From: Rheum nobile
Lineage: Eukaryota; Streptophyta; Magnoliopsida; Caryophyllales; Polygonaceae
DNA length: 64,000 nucleotides
Direction: 5' to 3'
Assembly: GCA_027886185.1 (NCBI GenBank)
Contig: WOAB01000568.1
Coordinates: 7,138,501 to 7,202,500, forward strand
This document shows, piece after piece, positions 54,701 through 64,000 of this stretch. Within the stretch, counting starts at the first letter, position 1, and every line of letters starts with the position of its first letter. Position numbers and translations under genes: made by a program. The notes under the pieces are model-generated. The model saw only the letters and a list, made by a program, of their open reading frames with translations. It did no database searches and was not told where the DNA came from.

Positions 54701-56369
54701 CGCACTGGTCCCCAGATGACACCATTACAGTTCTTGAACTAAAGTTGATCACCGCCCCATGACGCGTCAGCCAATCCATACCGAGAATAATGTCGTATGG
54801 AGCCATAGCAATACAGATCAAATCTGCCTCAAACTTCTTACCTTGAATGGTAACCGGAAATTCTGACAAACGCTTGGCGCCCACTAAATGGTCACCATTA
54901 GGAAGATTCACAACGAAAGGTTCACAAACCTCGTTGCAGACTAAACCTAACTTACTAACACAATTCTCTGAAATAAAGGAATGGGTAGCACCCGAATCAA
55001 ACAGTATTCACACTGAAGTAGAATGAAGGTATAGAGTACCTTGAGCAACTGGAGCGTTAGGTCCATCAACCTCACGCATCTCGTACAGGCGTTGACCCTG
55101 ACCTCCCGAAGTAGCTGGGGCTTTGCTTTTGTTCTGTGCAGTCGTCTGCATCGAAGGACTAGGAGTTTCCGTCGGTTTGAACCTAGGTCGGTTGTTCTGA
55201 TTAACAGACCCTTGCTGTGACTCCGTTCCCTTCTGCTTTCCCTATCGATAGAACCTCTGCATATGCCCTTCCTTCCCACAACCAAAACACGTCTTCTTTT
55301 CCTTCGGACACACAAAGTTTATGTGCCCAGCTGTACCACAATTGTGACATTGGATCAGACTCTTGCCCTGACCTGATTGTTGTGTTGACCCTCCTTGAGT
55401 CATCTCTGTCCTCGCTTTGCCAGACTTGTCGAAGTTGGACGGTGGCGCAGGACGTTTAAATCCACTTGCCTGAGATTGGTTTTGCATCGACCTCTGGCGA
55501 TTCCGTCTCTTGGTTGACTCTTCCAGAGTCACCTCCAACTTATACGCTGCATCCACGTATTGCTCTAAGGTAGAGCATCCGTGACGCAATATCATCGGTT
55601 TAATGTCTGGGCTCATCCACTCATGGAAATGCCAAATCTTCTGTTCCTCGCTGGACACAACAGACCCAGCGTATTATAATAAATGATTGAACTTGGCCGC
55701 TAGCTCGGTCACTTTCAATCCGTCATTCTTGGGATAGAGGAATTCCTTGTGTTTCTCATCCCGCATGGCTTGGGAAAAGAAACGATCATTCATCTTTGTT
55801 TTGAACATCCCCTAGTTCAAATCAGCCCGATCAGCTAGTCCAGTGTTCTCCCACCATTCGCTAGCATCTCCCTTCAACTGAAGAGAAGCTATATGCACCT
55901 TCTCAGCCTCGGTGCATTCGATATTGCGGAACAACCGCTCCATATGGGAAAACCAATGAGCCACCCTGACCGGCTCTCCTTTTCCGTCATAACTGTCCGG
56001 CCTCATAGAGTTAATGGTCTTCAGTGCTCGACCATAATTATCCCTATTCCTGGCCGTCTCATCACGGTGTACATGAACATTAGGTTCCACGAACCTAGGA
56101 ATTTCTGGCGGAATTGGCACACCTTGTGCCTGAGGTGCAACAGGTTGGATAACATCGGCGAATGCTTGCATAAATATTCCCCGAATAGCTGCAACTGCTG
56201 CTGCATCAAACACCATCAGAGCGTTGGCCTGATCTTGGCCATTGCCTCCAGAATTATTATGGGAAATTGATTCGTGTTCCTCCACAAGGTCTGGAACATT
56301 CCTTATAATTGGTCTAGGGTCATTGCTTGGCCCAGCACCAGTACGGATAGTGTTCCTTGTATTCACCAT
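51740..56369 (-). pseudogene. gag-pol polyprotein of element F
   Basis: ATG 56369 opens one long frame. Order: gag capsid (RPDSYDGKGEPVRVAHWFSH, LQLKGDASEWWE), two CCHC zinc knuckles (CHNCGTAGHINFVC and CFGCGKEGHMQRFY), protease (LFDSGATHSF near 54990), RT with the intact box FIDDIL, RNase H (CSDASKNGLGCV), integrase zinc finger, core and chromodomain-like tail. In-frame stops lie at 55812, 55674, 55242, 55008, 51839 and 51800. Compared with E, about 90 bases are missing near 52545. This removes the integrase segment with the second catalytic Asp (DRDGRF in E) and shifts the frame. Its longest uninterrupted part is 52497-54911, from protease to integrase. Encoded activities would be particle formation, cDNA synthesis and integration. 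Confidence 0.88.
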
Positions 56370-56717
56370 CTGTTTACCGATCAAATTCCAAGTAATTTAT
56401 ACATTAATATCATTCCATCATACTTAATGTAATAAAATCGACTTAGAGTAGATCAACTGGTTAATTATATAGATGAACTTTCAACTGAGCTACTGATTTT
56501 ACAAAAGGAATCTCCCGAGCTTTCGAACAAAATTGCTCGGAGATTTTTTTTTTTGTACTTCACCGTATATACATCAAAATATACGCAAAAGAAACTACTA
56601 CAGTCAACATTGGCCCATATCAAGGCGCCCTAAACACGTTTCCTGTATGGCAAACTCCTCACACAAGGCTTCTTTGAGCGGGGTTCATCATCTGAATCCG
56701 GTGACGGACTCCTGACC

Positions 56718-57383
56718 CTACTCGGCCCTGGAAAAACATGGTTCATCCCTTGGCTCTAGTGTTCTTGGCCTTGCCCTCCTTTGAGCATGATCCGTCATTT
56801 CGTCCATCAGCCGCTGCTCTTCAAAAGAGATCTCTTGGCTTTGACGAAGTATCCTGCGCAATTCAGGGCTCGACCTTCGCCTTCTCCGAATAAGATTAGG
56901 CTCAGAGTTCTCAGATAATTCTCGTGGTCCACTTTCTCTAATGCCGTACTCGACATAGAGTGCTTCCCAGTCAGTGTCAGTCATTGGCACGGATACTGGT
57001 TCGGGTGGCGGACTTGGGTAGAGGAATTGCATCCCTGTGTCCTCATGGTCCACCAATGAGTGTCTCAAACTATCGGGCTTTTTCCCCTGTTCTTCTTGGT
57101 TCTCTTCAGGATCCTCTCCGAATACCAACTCAATCTCGAGGTCGTCGTTGTAATATCCTTGAGCGTACCTTGACAGCTCAACAGGTTCCACTACTGGAGT
57201 CACAACATCGTTGGATCTAAGTACCATTGACTCAGGAAGTACATGCTTTACTTCCTCGGGTGGGTTGCTAGGTCCTCCGATCTCAAAGCATCTCGGGGGA
57301 GTAAGGAAATTTAACCTTGTTGGAGATGGCAAAGCCACCTCGGCATCTTCCAAATCTCTCATAAGGGAAATGCATGCACCCAT
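56718..57383 (-). CDS. Extra ORF between 5' LTR and gag of element F
   Basis: An uninterrupted 221-codon frame in the sense direction of F, from ATG 57383 to 56718, about 215 bases after the PBS and 350 bases before gag. It begins MGACISLMRDLEDAEVALPS, has an acidic middle (ELVFGEDPEENQEEQGKKPD), a WEALYVEYGIRES stretch and a strongly basic part (LIRRRRRSSPELRRILRQS) that could bind nucleic acid or act as a nuclear signal. I do not recognise the family, and chromoviruses do not usually carry an ORF here. It has no stop while gag-pol beside it has six. Element G holds diverged, partly rearranged matching pieces (63430-63500 and 63785-63990), so the sequence belongs to the lineage. Confidence 0.5.
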   Translation of the reverse strand: MGACISLMRDLEDAEVALPSPTRLNFLTPPRCFEIGGPSNPPEEVKHVLPESMVLRSNDVVTPVVEPVELSRYAQGYYNDDLEIELVFGEDPEENQEEQGKKPDSLRHSLVDHEDTGMQFLYPSPPPEPVSVPMTDTDWEALYVEYGIRESGPRELSENSEPNLIRRRRRSSPELRRILRQSQEISFEEQRLMDEMTDHAQRRARPRTLEPRDEPCFSRAE

Positions 57384-57598
57384 AACCTACGGGGTAACAA
57401 GACGAGAATTAGTCTTTCTAGACATGGGAGTGAACTTCCATATCAGACTTCAAGAAAAGGCACGATTATGAACGGTTAAAAATTTTATTCGAAAATTCAG
57501 AGCCTTCTTAAACCTTTCTCAGTTTCAAACGAGTGATCGGTATATAAAAGTTTTGTTCCTGTAAAACATTTTAAACCCGACCCGTAAAAAAAAATTCG

Positions 57599-57610
57599 GC
57601 TCTGATACCA
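57599..57610 (-). other. Primer binding site, initiator tRNA-Met type (element F)
   Basis: Minus-strand TGGTATCAGAGC, four bases inside the LTR end TTACA. This is the standard plant initiator-Met primer site. Confidence 0.85.
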
Positions 57611-57614
57611 AGTC

Positions 57615-59275
57615 TGTAACACCCCCAAACAACCTCTTGAAAGTATTACCGCCAGTGACCTCAGACGTACTGTCCGATGTCACCCAAGGCTTTTCCAGTT
57701 GATATAAATCATTAAACCACAGTTATGATACAACATATCATAACTTCCATTAAAACCAAGTCTCAGAATTACAGCATAATTCCAAATATATCAAAATACA
57801 TTATCAGAATTATTACAGCGGAAGTCTTAAATACAAAACATAATTAACACAACGGAAGTCTTAAAATAACAACAAAAACATCGTTTGCCTTTATAGTCAT
57901 TCTAGCCTTCTCGGATCCGCAATTTATCTAATGTGCCGAATCGAACGGATGACACCAGCCAACCATGCAGAGAACAATTGCGGTTGGTTAGTCTAATGAA
58001 AGACCAAGCAAGGGGTACAAAGCAGAGTGGTTCGAGTGATCGTAACCGTTTACTATCATTGTCCCTCGAATAATAACCGACGGAACGATACATAACCCGG
58101 TACTTTCACTGAATGAATATTAAATAAGATATGCACTGAAGAGAACACTCCCAAGGAATTGAGTCTTACCGGAAATATGACAAATGTTGGGAAACTTAAT
58201 TAATCACAGAATCACAGTATCGCATACGAGCGATTTAAAAGATAAGACGAGTTTTCCTAGCTGCACTATCGCCTAGCTGCACTACTCGCCGAAGGTATAT
58301 TAGTTATGTGCGACTAACGACACTTATCTTATTTAATTCCAAAACCCATATCACGTTATAAGCTTTTATATCCACATCGCAGATTCCAAGCCTCTATATC
58401 CACATCACGGTTGGTCATGACCAGAAAGTTTGGCATAGGGTCTTGATCGCCCTGTTATTTGCCAAGTTATAAAGAAACGAATGGACCTCGCAAAGTCCAA
58501 GCATTCCTACGAATACTCGTGCTAACTAACAGTTCAACACAGTAATAGTCCACATCAAAGCCAACATGGCCAACATCATAAACATATATTCATACTAGCG
58601 TTGTTCTAGCAGATATACAACCTAGTATAATATCATCTCTTAATCAATTATTAACAAAGCTGTTCCCAACGAACAATAAATCAGTAAATCATCCCAAATT
58701 AATTAACAACTAAACAATTGATAATTAATTGAAATATGGAATGATGAGCAAGAGCGAACCGCCACTTGCCTTAGATTAGTCGAGCTCGAACAAAGCATAG
58801 AAACGTCGGGTTCCTGGATCTGGAACTGGGATAGATCTCGGATTAAAAATCCCTAAGAAACGACCCATAACGAGATCCTAAGTTAGATTCAATATCCACA
58901 AATATGAATCTAAAAGAATACGAAAAGAATCGAAGGAACCGAGCCTTGCTCAAGACCACAACTCTCAAGAACACACACACACGGACAGCTCGCCGCGGGT
59001 GCGGTGGAGCTCTTACCGTGGGTGCGGTGGGGTCACAGTGGCGAAGGCTTCGACAGCAAGGTTCAGAAAACACACCCAACTCGACTCGTTTGGGGTTTGA
59101 TCTTAATACTCCTCGCACCTTCAAATACTACTTGTAAGTACCCTTGTAAACACTCAAAGGGGGGTTCGACCACCTTCTCAAACAAAGCTCAAAAGCTTGG
59201 TTTCAATGGAGATTTTCAGAGGAGAAAACAGAGGAGGAAGATGACGCTCCTTCCCTTTCTGATTTCGACACCTTT
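57615..59275 (-). repeat. 5' LTR of element F, U3 side cut off
   Basis: It matches the 3' LTR from TGTAACACCCCC up to the TATA box and then stops at 59275, where element G begins. The transcribed part (R-U5) remains and the promoter side is not seen. Hairpins at 58986-59034. Confidence 0.85.
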
Positions 59276-60156
59276 TGTAACACCCCCAAATTTTAACCCA
59301 TTTGGAAAGGTATTACCGTCAGTGACCTCGGTTTTCACACCGAAGCCACCCCAGGCTTTACCATTGAAACACAATTCATAAAGAACAATTATGATACAAA
59401 ATTACCATAACTTTCATTTAAAACATAGTCGCGGAATTTCAACACAATTCCAAATGCGACAACATACAGAGTTATTACAATACAGCGGAAGACTTAAAAT
59501 AATTTACAAGAGTATTGACCTCAGAAGTCAACGCCCAAAGATCGTAGCCTGATTAAAACATTTTCAAATACCGTTCATGTTCATAGTCGATCTAGCCTCC
59601 ATGGGTCCTCGACTCATCTGATGTGCCGAATCGAATGGATGACACCAGCCAACCATGCAGAGAACAATTACGGTTGGTTAGTCTAATGAAAGACTATGCA
59701 AGGGTACAAAGCAGAGTGGTTCGAAGTAGTCGTATTAGGTTAGACTCATTGTTTCTCCAATTAAAACTGATGACGATAGTCAACCACCATACTCCTACTG
59801 GAATATATCAAGCATCATGATCAAGAGAAGATTTTGAAAGACCGAGTCTTACAGCAATCAACCCAAAAGAAGACTCCAATGAATTGAGTCTTATCGGAAG
59901 TATGACAATGTTGGGGAACATAAATAATTTCATACAAGCGTTCAAAAATGACTTGATGTTTCGGTTCACGACCAACCTCATCGCTTAACGAAAATCCTGA
60001 TTGGAAAGAGAACGGTACTCTGATCAAAGTCAAGACGAGCTTTCCTAGCTGTACTACACTTAGCTGCACTACTCGCCCAAGGTATATTAATCATGTGCTA
60101 CGACGACACTTATATTATTTAATTCCAAAACGTGCATCACGTTATAGGCTTTTAAA

Positions 60157-60245
60157 TATATGTATCGCCATGAGGGACATATATTGAATATATGTTTCGC
60201 CATGAGGGACATATAGGACATATGTTTCGCCATGAGGGACATATT
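60157..60245. repeat. Three tandem copies of a short LTR unit
   Basis: ATATGTTTCGCCATGAGGGA and its variants repeat at 60157-60183, 60190-60215 and 60220-60245. LTR H has the phrase once (about 9605-9632), so it expanded in G. Confidence 0.75.
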
Positions 60246-61169
60246 CCTGAATGGGACGAATCCCAAGATTTGTAGCACCAGCTTCGTGCCACCATCTCTA
60301 TACCCGAGTATAGAGAAAGGTCATGACCCACCAAATGGTCTTTGAGTTTAGAACTCTTAGCACCATTTCCATTATCAAGAAACGACTAGACCTCAATTAG
60401 TCCATCGCTCCTATGAATACTCGTGCTAACTAAACAGTCCAAGCACAACAATAATCATATCAAAGCCCTCAGGCCAAAATATATATCTATAATAGCGTTG
60501 TTCTAACAGATATACAACCTATTATAATATCATATTCCTTTTATATCATTTAGTAAAACTGTTCCCAAAAATTCAATAAATCATTCCAAATTAATTAACA
60601 ATTAAGCAATTGATAATCAATGGAAATATGAAATGATAAGCAAGAGCGAACCGCCACTTGCCCGGAGTAGATTCGGTGATGAATCTAGACGAGACGACTA
60701 CTGATGATATCCTTTCCGAGGATATGGCCTAAGTTTCAGATAGCTCCAACGGATTACGAGTCCACACGCGATCCAGCATATGACACATTAATTAATCTCA
60801 ATTAATTTGTCTGGATGAACTCAAGGAATTAAATTCAATAAATTCTTATGATCTTAAATCATAAGAATATTGATTGAATTTTCCTAAAGACAGATACAGA
60901 TGAAAGGGAGTCGAAATTATACCGCTCGTATAATTTCGGGTTAAATCTGGACGGAAGGCTAATTGGGTTTACTCGGCCCAACTAAGAATTGTTAGGGGGC
61001 ACCTTCACTATTTCTCCATCTTCTTCAACAACACCGTAACATCATCAAAATCAACAACAATGGCACTTAGCTTCAACTGTGAACCGGGGTCGTCTTCGCC
61101 GCCTCGTCGCCGGGAAATACCGCCACCAACAACAGCCAGCAGCGGAGCAACGTTAGTGGAGTAGCGACG

Positions 61170-61520
61170 GCGGGGTGGCGCAGTGGCTCAGACAGCAAGG
61201 TCGCCAGCGGGAGTGGACCGAAATGAGAGATGGTCGAGAGGAAGGAGGTGGGTGCCCTTTAGCTCCTTCGGTTCGAACCCCCTTATAAAGCCCCATGAGG
61301 ATGTTCCCCGACCACACAAGCCATCGGGAGGAGCGGGTACTAATCCCCTTCACCCCTTTCCCCGAGAGAGGAGGCGTGCCAACTTTATGGCCACGCAAAG
61401 GTTTATTATGGGTTACTCATCAACTCCCCCGGCTAATGCCTCGACAGATGCCCCCGACAAGCTTTACACGTGGGAGAAATTTAAGGCTTGCGTGCAGGGA
61501 AAATTTGGTATAGGTTTTTA
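61170..61520 (+). mobile_element. Possible tRNA-derived SINE in the LTR of G
   Basis: A pol III box A-like TGGCGCAGTGG (61176-61186) and a perfect box B GGTTCGAACCC (61270-61280) lie in one GC-rich segment that other Tekay LTRs here do not contain. The box spacing (84 bases) is longer than in a tRNA but is tolerated in some SINEs. The segment ends near a T-run (GGTATAGGTTTTT). Target duplications are not clear, so the identity is tentative. Confidence 0.35.
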
Positions 61521-61742
61521 AACCCCGGAAATTATATGTTTGTATCCAAACAAATATTCTAAATCCCGAAAATACATCGAATGTATTTTATACCACTCAG
61601 GAAATTATTTCGGAGATCGTGGATATTACAGAAAATACGAACTCCACTGAAAGCGAAATAATTAATTTGAACGAAGGTTGGGAAAATTACCCAAATATCC
61701 TTATTAAAAATTGAGGGATATTACATTACTACCCCCTTAAGA

Positions 61743-63149
61743 AAAGTTTCGACCCCGAAACTTGCATTAAACTAATGAGAAACCTGCCTCAACATCAACT
61801 TTACTATCTGAACTTAATATCCTTAATCATAACATCATCATACAACCTTATCTCCATATAACATACCAGGTAATAATTCTTACTAACTCCACAAGATCAT
61901 GTTTACCTTATAATAATGGTCTCCCAAAATTATCATAACGATATTAATGCACCTTCAATAGGAGAACACACATTTCTCCTCCGATCTCTTTATAGACAAA
62001 CCCAAGGTTTACACATTAACTTCTTATAACTCAGATATTAAATCTTAGTAACCTCAAATCATAACTTCCTTAATTCCTTAAAGATATCTCCCAGAATTCC
62101 ATTACTCATTATTATCGGTTTTGGCCCTTATACCAAATTCCAACTTGGGATCCTTTCGGTAATGACTTAACTTATTTCTTTAATCACTTTATAACTTGAA
62201 CCTTCAAGATTCCTTAACTTTCTTAATTCCCTTAATGGTACTTTACACAATTCCATTATTTATCTCAAAGTAAGACTGACCTTATGCCAATTCTAACTTA
62301 AAATCCTTATAAGAACAATTTAACACATCTCTTTAAACAATTTCTAACTTAACTCCTTTAAGATTCAAGAACAACCATAATATCTTATTCCTACGTTCCT
62401 CGAAATGTATCACATAAGATATTACTCCTATCTCCTCCAAGAGAGTGATACCATAAGCCTTATAGATGACATACTCACAAGATGTCAATCTTAGACAATT
62501 CCCAAGAGTCATAACTCTTCATCCTTTGGAAATTCCACTTATCGAGTCCAACGACTCGTACTGTCTTAAATAACTTATTTCTAACTTAAAATCCTTATAT
62601 TCCTCACACAATCTACTATCCATCTAGGACGTAATTGCATCATTTCCTTATGTTACATCAAACGAATCTCAAATAGATCTCTTCAAAGGATACCTATGAT
62701 TTCGTACACTTGGCTTTTCCAAAAGCTTTAACCATTGGTCCTACATGGGTCATACTTACTTATGAACCCGACCATCATAACTCCGGATTTCACAGTCTTA
62801 CTCAAGATCGCAATAGGGGAAACGAGTTCTTATAGAACTATTCCCTTAATCAACTTATTCCTTCACAACACTTTATCCACACTAATGCCCACAACATGAT
62901 TCCACGACTAGACATTCCGGACTTTGCACTAGTCCACCTCTATATACTTCTAGTGGAACAAAAAATCTCAAGTACACAAGTGAGATATAACTCTTAATCT
63001 CATTAACTCCACATAACCTATACCTCCAAATACTAGGAATATGATGTCTCAAGAAGAAACAAATATTTCCATAACTTCTCCCAATATCCTTATTAAAAGA
63101 TATTCATAAATGAACACTTTAGGCATCAGGCTCTTCTAGCCTTGCCTTA
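61743..63149. other. Non-coding interior of element G
   Basis: AT-rich DNA with many loose repeats of CTTAATTCC and CTTATAAC words and no protein-like frame on either strand. It occupies the place of gag-pol. Confidence 0.5.
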
Positions 63150-63440
63150 CTAGATCTTCCTCCGGGTTCTCATCGGGAGTTCCTTCTGGATCTTCCCTCG
63201 GATCTTCCCTCGGATCTTCCCCCTATCGAGGATCTTCCTCAGGGTTTTCCTCTGGATCTTCCTCTTCCTAAGGATCTTCCGCAGGATCTTCCTCCTCTCG
63301 AGGATCTTCCTCCGGATCTTCCTTCTTTTGAGGATTTTCCTCGGGATCTCCCCTAGGATTTTCCTCTCCTTGAGGATCTTCCTTAGGATTTTCCTCGGGA
63401 TTTTCCTTAGAGTTCCCTTGGAAATCGCTTCCATTTAAAC
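63150..63440 (-). repeat. Acidic Glu-Asp-Pro repeat tract, decayed coding
   Basis: GGATCTTCCTC-type repeats every 9-18 bases. On the minus strand one frame reads repeated EDPEE and ENPEE units over about 90 codons with two TAG stops (about 63269 and 63224). Another frame gives a Lys/Ile/Arg repeat, which is a shadow. The flank at 63441-63500 matches F's extra ORF just before its single GEDPEEN, so this looks like an expansion of that acidic region. Confidence 0.45.
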
Positions 63441-63499
63441 GTCGTTATTACAATATCCCGTTGGCCTACCTTAACGGCTCAGTGAGCTCTACCCTAGGT

Positions 63500-64000
63500 T
63501 CATCCCACGAATTCTCATATGGAGGCAAATCCCGACTGCATCGAGCATTAATCCTTCGTATTCGTTTTCTAAACAATGAATGTCAAAGACTATGACATCA
63601 TACTTAGACATCAAAACTCCTAAGAGTGATTCATTAATTATCCCATATATCAATGTAATAAAATCACTTAGAATAGATCAACTTGGTAATTCTATAGATG
63701 AATTATGAACATAGAGCACAAGATTCATCTACACTAATCTCCCGAGCGTTCACACCAAATTACTCGGAGATTACATTACTAGGATATTAGTACTACCAGG
63801 AAGCACATACTTGATACCTTCGAGGGAACTACTAGGTCTTCCAACCTCGAAATATCTCTGAGAAACAGGGAAATCTAACCTTACTAGAGATGATAGAATC
63901 ATCTCAGCACCTTTCCGAGTCCTTTCAAAAGAATAGACAAACACCTATGTCTTACAACAACAAGAAGAAATCAGTCTTTCTAGATATAGAGGTAACTCCC
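63500..64000 (-). pseudogene. Rearranged remnants of the F-type upstream ORF in element G
   Basis: 63785-63990 matches F 57220-57410 (the ORF N-terminal part), with stops and small indels. 63640-63780 matches F 56440-56560, the spacer before gag, including TCTCCCGAGC and CTCGGAGATT. In G these pieces are in a different order from F. No intact frame remains. The window ends here. Confidence 0.45.

Larger units (their letters stand above)
49549..59275 (-). mobile_element. Element F: Tekay/Del chromovirus, nearly complete
   Basis: On the minus strand: 5' LTR (57615-59275, lacking its U3), PBS 57599-57610, an extra ORF (57383-56718), gag-pol (56369-51740), polypurine tract (about 51696-51712) and 3' LTR (49549-51694). 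Element G interrupts the 5' LTR at 59276. The clade is indicated by LTR ends TGTAAT...TTACA, the initiator-Met PBS, the zinc-knuckle gag and the chromodomain tail after integrase. It is inactive because of stops and an integrase deletion. Confidence 0.9.
59276..61725 (-). repeat. 3' LTR of element G
   Basis: 2450 bp, + strand TGTAACACCCCC to GGGATATTACA. It shares the conserved block near 59625-59720 with H, E and F. It has three tandem copies of a unit of about 31 bases (60157-60245), where LTR H has one, and a GC-rich region with a possible SINE (61170-61520) where F and H have the second hairpin cluster. Confidence 0.8.
59276..64000 (-). mobile_element. Element G: Tekay-type derivative without visible gag-pol
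   Basis: 3' LTR 59276-61725, polypurine tract beside it (about 61729-61742), then 2.3 kb of interior to the window edge. Where pol should follow the polypurine tract there is only AT-rich non-coding DNA. Further right are pieces matching F's region between gag and the 5' LTR. The 5' LTR lies beyond the window. It entered F's 5' LTR. It is either a deletion derivative or a large non-coding retrotransposon derivative. Confidence 0.7.

Noticed and set aside
63150..63434. Lys/Ile/Arg-repeat protein frame
   Set aside because: Shadow frame of the GGATCTTCC repeat; the frame reading Glu-Asp-Pro has a homologous counterpart in element F.

Overview
This window is plant nuclear DNA, most likely from a core eudicot. 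It is almost entirely nested transposable elements and contains no complete host gene. The plant origin is shown by Athila-type Ty3/gypsy elements primed by tRNA-Asp, Tekay/Del-type chromoviruses with a chromodomain tail primed by initiator tRNA-Met, a Ty1/copia element, an L1-type LINE, a Tat-type gag, and non-autonomous DNA transposons. I cannot name a species.

Layout, left to right. 1-5414: 3' part of Athila-type element A (+), with a gag-protease reading frame, a separate plant-retrotransposon ORF and a 3' LTR. 5415-8708: 3' half of a Ty1/copia element B (-), whose LTR has its promoter half in three tandem copies. 8709-10957: a Tekay-type LTR (H) cutting B inside its reverse transcriptase. 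10958-21643: AT-rich, mostly non-coding DNA with a hAT-type MITE, three copies of a 0.65-0.87 kb repeat, a tRNA-like sequence, two decayed PPR-gene scraps and two short unrecognised reading frames. 21644-27429: complete non-autonomous Athila-type element C (+) with a perfect 5-bp target duplication. 28220-29857: LINE and Tat-gag relics. 30727-32777: a terminal-inverted-repeat element with W-box clusters and a 235-bp tandem array. 33722-33935: a foldback MITE. 34770-40268: truncated Tekay element E (-). 41011-47994: complete non-autonomous Athila-type element D (-) with a perfect 5-bp target duplication. 48965-49548: C-terminal coding end of an unrecognised protein, cut by 49549-59275: nearly complete but dead Tekay element F (-). 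F is itself cut at its 5' LTR TATA box by 59276-64000: element G (-), a Tekay derivative in which I see no gag-pol.

How the parts relate. A, C and D form one family that encodes at most gag plus protease, with no reverse transcriptase or integrase. They share LTR ends, PBS (C, D), PPT and several conserved RNA-hairpin candidates, so they were presumably moved by enzymes supplied in trans. E and F share a single-frame gag-pol plan. Both are silenced by stop codons that mostly fit G:C to A:T change, and both have lost catalytic residues.

The most striking unexplained signal is a set of short GC-rich hairpins (stem CCACCGC/GCGGTGG with a C-rich loop). They are clustered in LTRs and, in Athila elements, in the gag-protease linker. 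They occur in unrelated lineages, always in the same orientation relative to the element. The copia LTR has its own long palindromes in a comparable arrangement.
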